33,467 nucleotides of DNA from Actinomycetota bacterium (lineage in GTDB: Bacteria > Actinomycetota > Actinomycetes > Nanopelagicales > Nanopelagicaceae): NCBI GenBank assembly GCA_947451045.1, contig CANFXM010000014.1, positions 1 to 33,467 on the forward strand, in the 5' to 3' direction. This document shows positions 10,591-18,599 of the stretch, piece by piece. Each line of letters starts with the position of its first letter. Position 1 is the stretch's first letter. The translations under genes were made by a program, and so were the position numbers. The notes below the pieces were generated by a model. That model was given only the letters and a program-made list of their open reading frames with translations, was not told the origin of the DNA and made no database searches.

Positions 10591-12453
10591 TTAGTAGTGC
10601 CACTCCCAGAAATTCCACACTGTTTCAGGAAGGATTGGTGAAGGATCTATACCCTTGAGATCTTGTGAAACAGCAGTAACTGCTGGCCACTGAGTGATGT
10701 TTACTGACATTGCATCGTCATAAACATTCTTCTCAACGATCAAATATTGGGCATAAATTTCATCATCAGTTAGCACAGTAGCCTGCAATTTCTTCACTGC
10801 TGCATCAACTGCTGGGTTGTTATAACCAGAGTATTGATCTGCTCCTGAGTTCCAACCACCAGTTAGACCAGCTTGGAATACTCCGCTAAGTCCGTTGCCA
10901 CAGAAGTATGCATCGTACTTATTAGAAGGAAGTAGTGATACCCACTTCACTTCTGGAGTTAGATCAGCATCAAAACCAGCCTTTGCAAGGCCTGCCTTAA
11001 TAATTGCAGCCTCTGAAATGCGTCGTGCATTTGAAGGTGATCCCCACAAGATTTTGATCTTCACGTTTGGAGCGCTTGCAGATGTTGTTGGGTAGTACTT
11101 CTGTACTAACTTCAACGCATCAGTAGTACGGCTAGCTTGTGTGCCAGCTGTATAGCGACTGCTTCCATTGTTTGCGACCATCTTCTTGTAATTTGGGAAT
11201 GTCGAGAAGTAGTTAATGCTGTCCATCGGACCAGACTTAGCTGACAATGGCTTCCAGACTTTCTCTACGATTTCATCTCGAGGGAATGCCATCAAGAATG
11301 CTCGACGAATATCTGTTGCCTGAGCTTTTGACGCGGCTGTTGAGCCGTTTGCAAAAACTCCGGTGTAATGATCAGTTTCTCCTGGACCATCACCACTGCG
11401 AAGATAAACACCTTCCCAAGTAGCTGATAGCGCATTGATTACTTGAATTCCAGAAATCTTGTTGAGTGCAGCAAGGCCGTCAGCGGTTGCTTGTCCTGCA
11501 TAAACATCAACTTCGTGGTTTGCCAAAGCTTGAACTGCTGCAGTTCCGTCAGAAATGGTATTGAGAATAATTTTTTCAATTCCATGAGTCTTTGGACCAG
11601 AGTTGTACTTTGGGTTCAATGTCAATGTCACACGTTGTGCTTTGACAGCACTTGAAACAAGGTAAGCACCATTGTTTACAAGTAGAAGTGGGTTTGTCTT
11701 CGCATCAACGGCATCAATGTTGTACGCGCTGCTCCAAATTTTTCCCATTGCTTTCAAGGTTTTTGTATCTTTAGTCTTGAATGCGGTGAGGAATTTATTT
11801 TTTGCAGCTAGATTGTGAGGACCTGAGCCCAGCTTCTTTTCGCCGGCTGCAAGTTCAACCAATGTGTGCACAGGGAATGCACCTGGTGATGAAAGGACCC
11901 AGTCAGGAATTGCTGCCTTGTAAGTAACGGTTACGCCCATGCGATCACTTGTGAGAACTGGTTCTCCCACGATGTTTTGGTCATATGTACCGTTATATCC
12001 CAAGGAATCAAATGCTGCAGGAGCCTTTGTATCTGCAGGATCTCCAAGACCCGCAGCGATTGAATATGCACTTGAGCTAATTACGTGAGACAAAAGTAAA
12101 TCAACTCCATCGATTGGTGTTCCATCTGACCAAACAATGCCCTTATTGACCTTATATTGGACTTTGAAAGGCTTTTGACTAATTACTTTGTATGACCCAA
12201 ATGATGTATTTGGGATAATTGATGGTTCATTGTTGTAGTAGTAGAAACCCATGCTTGTCATATAAGCGATATCTGTATTCATAACCAAGTTCTGGCCAGA
12301 AGTGTTTGGGTTGAGTGAAGTAAAAGAGTTACTTTCAACAATTACAACACTTGTACGTGTAGCTGCACTTGCCGGCGACATTGCGCCGAAGACAAGCCCA
12401 GCCGATGCTGCAAGCGCGAGCGCTGCTTTCGCGCTGCGGTTCCATTTCTTCAT
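10591..12453 (-). CDS. Peptide ABC transporter substrate-binding protein (family 5, DppA/OppA type)
   Basis: A 620-residue exported binding protein. The Sec signal peptide is MKKWNRSAKAALALAASAGL followed by VFGAMSPASA, with cleavage after SPASA and no lipobox Cys. The mature part shows family-5 features: SFTSLNPNTS at the start, KGIVWSDGTPIDGVDLL, IRRAFLMAFPRDEIV, and SGYNNPAVDAAVKKL near the end. It should capture oligopeptides or similar ligands outside the membrane and hand them to the two permeases encoded downstream. With no lipid anchor visible, it is held at the surface in some other way or released. An AGGAGG ribosome site lies 4 bases before the ATG. It is the first gene of the importer operon. 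Confidence 0.93.
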   Translation of the reverse strand: MKKWNRSAKAALALAASAGLVFGAMSPASAATRTSVVIVESNSFTSLNPNTSGQNLVMNTDIAYMTSMGFYYYNNEPSIIPNTSFGSYKVISQKPFKVQYKVNKGIVWSDGTPIDGVDLLLSHVISSSAYSIAAGLGDPADTKAPAAFDSLGYNGTYDQNIVGEPVLTSDRMGVTVTYKAAIPDWVLSSPGAFPVHTLVELAAGEKKLGSGPHNLAAKNKFLTAFKTKDTKTLKAMGKIWSSAYNIDAVDAKTNPLLLVNNGAYLVSSAVKAQRVTLTLNPKYNSGPKTHGIEKIILNTISDGTAAVQALANHEVDVYAGQATADGLAALNKISGIQVINALSATWEGVYLRSGDGPGETDHYTGVFANGSTAASKAQATDIRRAFLMAFPRDEIVEKVWKPLSAKSGPMDSINYFSTFPNYKKMVANNGSSRYTAGTQASRTTDALKLVQKYYPTTSASAPNVKIKILWGSPSNARRISEAAIIKAGLAKAGFDADLTPEVKWVSLLPSNKYDAYFCGNGLSGVFQAGLTGGWNSGADQYSGYNNPAVDAAVKKLQATVLTDDEIYAQYLIVEKNVYDDAMSVNITQWPAVTAVSQDLKGIDPSPILPETVWNFWEWHY

Positions 12454-12480
12454 AGTTCCTCCTCGAGGGTGAGAAGAGCG

Positions 12481-12505
12481 CTACGGAGAGTCGACCACTC
12501 CATAG
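12481..12505 (-). promoter_or_regulatory. Hairpin in the leader of the binding-protein gene
   Basis: In minus-strand RNA, CUAUGGAG (12505-12498) can pair with CUCCGUAG (12488-12481), giving eight pairs including one G-U and a nine-base loop holding GUCGAC. It lies 28-52 bases upstream of the start codon, before the ribosome site. It may stabilise the mRNA or be a protein-binding site; it does not cover the Shine-Dalgarno. Confidence 0.35.
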
Positions 12506-12577
12506 AGCCCTTTTTTATTACCCGCGAGTCTGCCCTATGTCGCCAATTGTTTGCAATAAGTAAGGGGTGAAAACGCC

Positions 12578-13876
12578 CTATGAACGGGCCGCCTCTAGGC
12601 GTGATGTAGTGAGTCGAGGGATGGCGAAGATTGCTAAGAGGATGGAAAGCAAGGCCCCTAGGAAATAGGGGCAACGTAGAGCGAATTCTCGACTCGCCAC
12701 ATGGTGGATGAGAGAGACTGAAAACCCACCTAGAAGTATCCCAATAGGGATGCTCCCCCATGCAAAAAATCTATACACACTATTTACTCGCCCCAATAAA
12801 TGGGCGGGGATAATACTTTGGCGCAAAGAAACAGTAATGACATTCCATAAGACTGCAAAAAATGTTTCGACTGCAATGACGACCCACGCAAATTGCCAGG
12901 AATTCGTAGAACCAATAAGAATCAAAAAAATTGGCATTGAAATCAACACTAACGCAAGTGAAGTTCCACTTCCTATCTTTTTTGAAACTCGTGGTCCTAA
13001 TGTGCCTCCCAAAACTCCACCGACTGCACCAGCAGTCCCCAGGATTGAAAATATAAATACACTTGTATGAAGTATTTCTTGTGCGAAGAGAATAAAGACT
13101 GCGCCAACGAGTGAGCCAATACCATTCATACATCCCAAAATTATTGCCATTGGGCGAAGGAGGGTATGAGACCAGAGCCACATATATCCCTCTTTGAGAT
13201 CTACGCGAAAATTTACTTTTACTAGATTCTCACTTTTTGGTTTGGATCTAAAGCTGCCTGGAATCATTGAAATCAAAGCCGCTGCAATAAAGAATGAACC
13301 TGCATCGAAGAAAAATGGGAAGAAAATGGCTACTACGATCAGCAAGCTTCCAAGAGGTGGACCGATGAAAGAATTTGTTAATGATTCGGCTGACCACATA
13401 CGTCCATTAGCTTTTTCTAAATTTTCTTCATCAACTACTGATGGCATAAAAGTTTGAGCTGCGTTATCTCGCAGAACTTCGGCGAATCCAAAAAGTAGTG
13501 CTGCAAAAATTGATACGAGATAGAGAGTCCAATTTGTTTTCATTTGAGTGATTGAAGCAACATGATTGAACGAAGGAAGTGTGTTTCTTTGCTGAAAAAC
13601 TACAGCGGCAACAATTAGGGTGAGTAATCCGCGAAAGAAATCCATTGAAGCAATAATCTTTCTGCGATCAAATCGATCGGTAATTACTCCAGCAGGCAAC
13701 GTAAAAATCAACCACGGAAGCCTTGAGGCAACAGCTGCAAAGGCAATCAATAAAGGTGAACGCGTAATCGCAGATGCCAGCCAAGGGTAAGCCACCGATG
13801 AAATGCCATCACCTAAATTAGAAATTGCAGTAGCGCTCCATAATTTCCAATACGAAGCACCTAATTTCTTGGCCAT
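12578..13876 (-). CDS. Major facilitator superfamily exporter (EntS / MFS_3-like)
   Basis: A 432-residue protein with about 12 hydrophobic spans. The N-terminal YWKLWSATAISNLGDGISSV, the loop 2-3 signature PAGVITDRFDRRKI and the central RVNSVYRFFAWGSIPIG (second half) are typical of the MFS_3 / enterobactin-exporter-like group, which pumps out siderophores, macrolides or other small molecules. The substrate cannot be read from sequence. The open frame extends 17 codons further up, but the ATG at 13876 has GGAGG five bases upstream (13882-13886) and is the likely start. It is divergent from tldD, 39 bases apart. Confidence 0.85.
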   Translation of the reverse strand: MAKKLGASYWKLWSATAISNLGDGISSVAYPWLASAITRSPLLIAFAAVASRLPWLIFTLPAGVITDRFDRRKIIASMDFFRGLLTLIVAAVVFQQRNTLPSFNHVASITQMKTNWTLYLVSIFAALLFGFAEVLRDNAAQTFMPSVVDEENLEKANGRMWSAESLTNSFIGPPLGSLLIVVAIFFPFFFDAGSFFIAAALISMIPGSFRSKPKSENLVKVNFRVDLKEGYMWLWSHTLLRPMAIILGCMNGIGSLVGAVFILFAQEILHTSVFIFSILGTAGAVGGVLGGTLGPRVSKKIGSGTSLALVLISMPIFLILIGSTNSWQFAWVVIAVETFFAVLWNVITVSLRQSIIPAHLLGRVNSVYRFFAWGSIPIGILLGGFSVSLIHHVASREFALRCPYFLGALLSILLAIFAIPRLTTSRLEAARS

Positions 13877-13903
13877 CACTACCTCCAATCGGTATGTATA
13901 CCC

Positions 13904-13909
13904 TAAGGT
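13904..13909 (+). promoter_or_regulatory. Possible leaderless-type -10 of tldD
   Basis: TAAGGT is followed by TTTCGC and ATG 13916, the TANNNT plus six-base spacing found at other starts here. The same bases contain TAAGG, which could instead act as a Shine-Dalgarno, so the reading is ambiguous. Confidence 0.35.
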
Positions 13910-13915
13910 TTTCGC

Positions 13916-15424
13916 ATGAGTAAACATACGAGCGTAGATGCTGATTTTTTGGCACTTCCACTAGAAACCACATCGAATGCCGCAATTGATTCAGCAAAAT
14001 CTTTAGGTGCCTCCCATGTGGATGTTCGCATTGAAAAAACTAGAACTGGATATTTGCAATTGCGCGATGCCAAGCCAGAATCACAAACTGATGACTCCGT
14101 TGTAGGCCTTGGAGTTCGCGTAATCGTTAATGGTGCTTGGGGCTTTGCATCTTCTCCAGTTATCTCTGTTGCTAAAGGGCAAGAATTAGCAGCAATTGCA
14201 GTAGCCATGGCTAAAACAAGTAAACCCCTTGCCACTGAAGAAGTAGCACTTGCACCTGAACCTATTTATGCCAAGAAGCAATGGGTTTCAAATTACGAAA
14301 TTGATCCCTTTGAGGTTTCGGATTCTGAAAAATTGGATCGTCTTGCATCATTGAGTAATAAATTATTAGCATCAAAATCTGTCAATCACGCAAGTGCGTA
14401 CACAATGTATGTCAAAGAACAAAAGCACTATGCAGATTCTTTTGGTACAAGTACGACGCAACAACGAGTACGTACTCAGACTCAAATCGAAGGTATTTCA
14501 GTGGGTGACCATGGATTTGAATCAATGCGAACTTTGGCTCAACCTGCAGGTTTTGGTTGGGAATGGATGCGCAACGATATTTACGACTGGGACTCAGAAA
14601 TAGATGAGCTTCCAACTCTGCTTGCCGAAAAAGTAGCCGCACCTTCTGTAATACCTGGGAAATACGACTTACTTATTCATCCTTCAAATCTATTTCTAAC
14701 CATTCATGAATCTATTGGTCATGCGACAGAACTCGATCGTGCAATTGGTTATGAAGCAAACTATGCAGGAACTTCATTTGCAACAGTAGATAATCTCAAT
14801 AAATTACAATATGGATCAGCGAAAATGCATGTCACCGGTGATCGCAATACCGAACATGGTTTGAGCTCTGTGGGCTGGGATGATGAAGGTGTTGCGGCCC
14901 AACGTTGGGACATTATCAAAGATGGTGTGCTCGTTGGCTATCAAACAGATCGTCGTATTGCAGCACGTGTGAACCAGGAGCGCAGCTTTGGATGTGCATT
15001 TGCTGATTCTCCGTCGCACGTCCCCATTCAGCGCATGCCAAATGTTTCATTGCAACCAGATCCACAGGGTCCAACACTTGAGGCAATGATTTCTTCGATG
15101 GAGGATGGAATATATATTCGTGGAGATAAATCCTGGTCTATCGATATGCAACGCTATAACTTCCAATTTACTGGACAGCAATTTCATAGGGTAAAGAATG
15201 GAAAAATTGTTGGCCAAGTAAAAGATATGGCTTATCAAGCAACAACGACTGACTTTTGGCGCTCAATGAAAGTTATTGGCGGACCTTCAACCTATGTATT
15301 AGGTGGCGCTTTCAATTGTGGCAAAGGCCAACCGGGACAAGTCGCACCAGTTAGTCATGGATGTCCTGCTGCGATCTTTGAAAAAGTAAATGTTCTCAAC
15401 ACAGTAGAGGAGGCCGGAGAATGA
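13916..15424 (+). CDS. tldD: TldD-family metallopeptidase
   Basis: A 502-residue protein of normal TldD length. The zinc motif HExxxH is present as HESIGH at residues 264-269, and C468 in FNCGKGQPGQ supplies the third ligand position used by the family. TldD pairs with TldE to form a protease that cuts unfolded or unstructured peptides inside a chamber; in E. coli it trims microcin B17 and breaks down CcdA. Here it probably clears peptides in the cytoplasm, possibly including a ribosomal peptide product, though no precursor gene is visible nearby. Its last four bases ATGA overlap the start of the tldE-like gene, so the two subunits should be co-translated. Confidence 0.94.
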   Translation: MSKHTSVDADFLALPLETTSNAAIDSAKSLGASHVDVRIEKTRTGYLQLRDAKPESQTDDSVVGLGVRVIVNGAWGFASSPVISVAKGQELAAIAVAMAKTSKPLATEEVALAPEPIYAKKQWVSNYEIDPFEVSDSEKLDRLASLSNKLLASKSVNHASAYTMYVKEQKHYADSFGTSTTQQRVRTQTQIEGISVGDHGFESMRTLAQPAGFGWEWMRNDIYDWDSEIDELPTLLAEKVAAPSVIPGKYDLLIHPSNLFLTIHESIGHATELDRAIGYEANYAGTSFATVDNLNKLQYGSAKMHVTGDRNTEHGLSSVGWDDEGVAAQRWDIIKDGVLVGYQTDRRIAARVNQERSFGCAFADSPSHVPIQRMPNVSLQPDPQGPTLEAMISSMEDGIYIRGDKSWSIDMQRYNFQFTGQQFHRVKNGKIVGQVKDMAYQATTTDFWRSMKVIGGPSTYVLGGAFNCGKGQPGQVAPVSHGCPAAIFEKVNVLNTVEEAGE

Positions 15425-16803
15425 TTTCTGCACAAGAGCTGATTGAGCGAATCACTTCTGCTGCCACCTGCGATGAATGCATTGTCATAGTTACAGAAAC
15501 CAGCCAAGCAAATCTGCGCTGGGCAAATAGCACTCTCACTACCAACGGTGTATTTCTTCAACGCAGCGTTACTGTCATTGCATTTGTTGCAGTCGATGGT
15601 GGCATGTCTGCTGGTTCGGTGACTCGAACTGACATAGCTGCAGATCAAGTTGAAGCAGTTCTCCAAGAAGCAATTGCCTCTGCCCGCTCTGCAGGAGCAG
15701 CCGATGATGCAGCCGAGATTGCTAAAAATGTTTCAAGCGGTAACTGGAGCGATGCACATAATCCAACGGGTCCTGATGTATTTGCAAAGGTTGCACCTGA
15801 TCTTGGAGAAATGTTCAAGCGCTCTGTTGCCGATGGCATCGAACTCTTTGGTTATGCAGAACACACACATAAGACCACGTGGGTTGGTTCTCAAGGTGGA
15901 ATCCGCGCACGCTATGACCAACCAGCAGGTCGCGTAGAGATGACTGGAAAATCTCAGAATCGCACACGTTCAACATTTGAAGGTGTTGCAACGAGAGATT
16001 TCTCCAATGTATCCATTGCATCCGTGGATGCAAAGATTCGCCAGCGTTTGCAATGGCAAGCAAATAAAATCGAGATTCCTGCTGGAAAATATGACACTGT
16101 TTTACCAGCAAATGCAGTGGGCGACTTAGTTCTTTACATGCTCTGGAGTGCAGGTGCGCGTGATGCCTTTGAGGGTCGCTCAGCCTTTAGTAAAAAGGGT
16201 GGAGGTACACGAATCGGTGATCTTTTAACATCGCTACCGCTACACATCTACTCCGATAGTGTTTATAGAGGTCTGGAATCAATACCCTTTGTTGCAAGTG
16301 CAGCAAGTAGTGCACTGAGTTCAGTATTTGATAATGGTCAGAGCTTGAAACGAAATGATTTCATTAAGGGCGGAAAACTTAGTTCGCTTGCACAAACACA
16401 ATCATCAGCAAAAATTACCTCGCTTCCTTATACGCCAGTTGGCGATAATCTCATTGTCAACGTTGATGGTGCATCAGGAACGATGGAAGATCTGGTCAAG
16501 AAAGTCGATGATGGCCTGCTGCTAACAACAATGTGGTACATCCGCGAAGTCGATCCAAGTTCACTTCTTCTTACTGGCCTAACTCGCGATGGTGTTTATC
16601 GCGTGAAGGATGGTGAAGTAGTTGGCGCAGTTAATAACTTCCGCTGGAACGAATCCCCTATTGCGATTCTTTCAAGAATCGCTCATGTTGGAGCAACCGA
16701 GATAACACAGTTGCGAGAATGGGCAGATTACTTTGATCGCTGCGCAGCACCGGCCATGGTTATCAAAGATTTCAACATGTCGACAGTAAGTCCTGCAAAC
16801 TAA
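15421..16803 (+). CDS. tldE: TldE/PmbA-type partner subunit
   Basis: A 460-residue TldD/PmbA-family protein without the HExxxH motif, as expected for the non-catalytic TldE side of the heterodimer. Family features include KIEIPAGKYDTVLPANAVGD in the centre and DNLIVNVDGASGTMEDLVKK near residue 340, with the C-terminal VKDGEVVGAVNNFRWNESP. It helps form the substrate chamber and is needed for activity of TldD. The preceding GGAGGCCGGAGA inside the end of tldD supplies a ribosome site. It ends 3 bases from the stop of the convergent secreted-protein gene. Confidence 0.9.
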   Translation: MISAQELIERITSAATCDECIVIVTETSQANLRWANSTLTTNGVFLQRSVTVIAFVAVDGGMSAGSVTRTDIAADQVEAVLQEAIASARSAGAADDAAEIAKNVSSGNWSDAHNPTGPDVFAKVAPDLGEMFKRSVADGIELFGYAEHTHKTTWVGSQGGIRARYDQPAGRVEMTGKSQNRTRSTFEGVATRDFSNVSIASVDAKIRQRLQWQANKIEIPAGKYDTVLPANAVGDLVLYMLWSAGARDAFEGRSAFSKKGGGTRIGDLLTSLPLHIYSDSVYRGLESIPFVASAASSALSSVFDNGQSLKRNDFIKGGKLSSLAQTQSSAKITSLPYTPVGDNLIVNVDGASGTMEDLVKKVDDGLLLTTMWYIREVDPSSLLLTGLTRDGVYRVKDGEVVGAVNNFRWNESPIAILSRIAHVGATEITQLREWADYFDRCAAPAMVIKDFNMSTVSPAN

Positions 16804-16806
16804 TAA

Positions 16807-18498
16807 CTACTTCTTGAGTTTGTAGCCCTTAGGACAAACAGGCTTTAGCGCAGTTATCTTTTTGGTTGTCTTACCTAGGGAGCACGTAATAGTTCTCTTT
16901 GCAGAATTTCTTACTGGCGCAACTTCTGCGGGCTTTGCTTCCTCTTTTATTGGATCCTGCTTCAAGGTCACCTGAATTGTTGGCGAAGAATATTCAAAAC
17001 CGTATGCGCCAAGGTGTAAGAAACCATCTTTTTCTGTGATGGTAGTTGTCGCAACACGAGTATTTCCATCCGAGCTAACAATCGAAATCGTCGCTTTGAT
17101 TGGGGCCTTGCTGAAGTTATAAATACAACGCGCCACTGCGGAACTCATTACCAAGTCATAGGTGCCAAGTAATACATCTCCATTATGTCCAAAGTGCGGG
17201 GACACAACTTTGTAATCAAGTGACTGGGTTTCCTTATTAAAACTTGGCGCACCTGGTGAATACATAGTTGCATTCGTTGAGACGATTCCGGCGAGTGCCT
17301 TTGAATCATTTGTGCACTTATTGATTTCTTCTGAGCTTCCACCGATCATTGTTTGAACTGACCAGTTATATGGCTCCACTGTTGCTTTATCCCCCAGAAT
17401 ATTGAGCCAATCACGTACTTCTGCCAAACTATTTTCACTCGCATCAAGTTGCTCGTGCAAAACACTTATTGCTTCAAGCGGACCATTACGATCGCCACCA
17501 CCAAAATACGTACCCAAGCGTGGAACATCATTGAAGCGTGCAACCATGGCAGCTGGTGCTTTAGCAGTTTGCGTCCAACCAAATAGGACTGGCACCCTCA
17601 TTGGTTCAGCGACAATAGAGAGATCAACGCCCTGCGCCGACACTGGGTTCGGAGCAACTGTGACATTGGGATTGCGCAAACGTCCATGGAGCCAACCATA
17701 AATAGATTGACTAAAGCGCAAATTCATTCCAAATGAAAATCCAGTTGGAAAAGCTTGGGTTACATAACAATTTTTACCATCTTTGAAATAATCACAGGTC
17801 ATGGTTCCTTTAAGTCGACCATCTCCTGAAATCATATTGATGCTTGCATAATCTGTTGCAGAATCACTAATTTGTAATAGCCCTGTGTCGCCTGCAATTT
17901 TTTTCACAGGAACAATAACTGCTTCAAATTTCATAACTTTGAATTTATCTTCACCTTTTTCTCTAAACCCAACGAGATCTGGCTTGACCATATAAAGATC
18001 ACCGCCAGAGTGCGCAGCGCCAGGAATTGAAAATATAAGTGGTGCTCCACCGGTTGGTAAATTTTTCTCAGGACTTCCCGTGAATCCTTGTTTCAAAGGG
18101 GCGACTCCGTCGGCAACTAATGTCGCTGCAACATCTGCGCCACTTGAATCTTTGACGATCAAGCCATTAAAACAATCAGATGGATTAGCCGATGAGCATG
18201 GTTGTAGATCACTTCGAAAAGCAATCTTGTCCCATGTTTGACAATTTGGATCAGATAATGAAGAACACGTTCCAGCAAAATCCACGTGTGAAGTCGTTCC
18301 CCGAAGTGATAACAAATAACTCGAATACGTCATATCTTGAACAGATGCTTGCGTATTGATACCAATCAAACCGACTGTTTCAGGAGCAGTCTCCACCCAC
18401 TGTTCATCATATGAAGGTGCATCCGCTGCAAAACTCGGCGCCATCGCTGCGACGAGAGCTAAAACCACAATGCTGACGATTCGGATACGGCTCTTCAT
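16807..18498 (-). CDS. Secreted protein of unknown function with C-terminal Cys/Lys tag
   Basis: A 563-residue protein I do not recognise. The signal peptide is MKSRIRIVSIVVLALVAAMA ending PSFA before ADAPSYDEQW. The mature part is beta-rich with eight to ten cysteines (for example CSSLSDPNCQTW, CDYFKDGKNCYV, CTNDSK), suggesting disulfides outside the cell. Its last 29 residues form a separate-looking tag, ITCSLGKTTKK followed by TALKPVCPKGYKLKK, after a Pro/Glu/Lys linker. I recall similar tags on other secreted proteins of this lineage. The start at ATG 18498 (or 18501) is chosen because AAAGGAG lies just upstream and the signal peptide begins there; the longer open frame to 18603 has no support. 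It lies 101 bases downstream of the MalT-type regulator on the same strand. Confidence 0.7.
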   Translation of the reverse strand: MKSRIRIVSIVVLALVAAMAPSFAADAPSYDEQWVETAPETVGLIGINTQASVQDMTYSSYLLSLRGTTSHVDFAGTCSSLSDPNCQTWDKIAFRSDLQPCSSANPSDCFNGLIVKDSSGADVAATLVADGVAPLKQGFTGSPEKNLPTGGAPLIFSIPGAAHSGGDLYMVKPDLVGFREKGEDKFKVMKFEAVIVPVKKIAGDTGLLQISDSATDYASINMISGDGRLKGTMTCDYFKDGKNCYVTQAFPTGFSFGMNLRFSQSIYGWLHGRLRNPNVTVAPNPVSAQGVDLSIVAEPMRVPVLFGWTQTAKAPAAMVARFNDVPRLGTYFGGGDRNGPLEAISVLHEQLDASENSLAEVRDWLNILGDKATVEPYNWSVQTMIGGSSEEINKCTNDSKALAGIVSTNATMYSPGAPSFNKETQSLDYKVVSPHFGHNGDVLLGTYDLVMSSAVARCIYNFSKAPIKATISIVSSDGNTRVATTTITEKDGFLHLGAYGFEYSSPTIQVTLKQDPIKEEAKPAEVAPVRNSAKRTITCSLGKTTKKITALKPVCPKGYKLKK

Positions 18499-18523
18499 CA
18501 TGGCTCCTTTGGGCAAGCAGGCG

Positions 18524-18555
18524 GGTAGAGGGGGAAAGTCTCTCCCTTTTCTACC
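18524..18555 (-). promoter_or_regulatory. Imperfect hairpin in the leader of the secreted-protein gene
   Basis: In minus-strand RNA GGUAGA (18555-18550) pairs with UCUACC (18529-18524), and inside it GGGA (18546-18543) pairs with UCCC (18535-18532), with an internal loop between. It lies between the regulator stop and the ribosome site AAAGGAG. Possible roles are attenuation of read-through or mRNA stability. Confidence 0.3.
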
Positions 18556-18599
18556 GAAGGAGGAAGCCCTTTTTATGCATGGCGCGCACCTATTTACGC

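Noticed and set aside
12450-12761. 103-residue minus-strand frame between the binding-protein and MFS genes
   Set aside because: It overlaps the MFS gene in another frame, has a composition unlike a protein and matches nothing I know.
13877-13927. N-terminal extension of the MFS gene to 13927
   Set aside because: A strong GGAGG lies just before ATG 13876, and the extension would run into the divergent tldD start.
13916-16803. Ribosomal peptide (RiPP) cluster around tldD/tldE and the MFS exporter
   Set aside because: No small precursor gene or modifying enzyme is visible nearby, and tldD/tldE are common housekeeping genes.
16789-16835. Nested inverted repeats (AGTCCT/AGGAC, CAAACT/AGTTTG) between tldE and the convergent gene as terminator
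   Set aside because: The loop is long, the arms are short and interrupted, and there is no T-run, so support is too weak.
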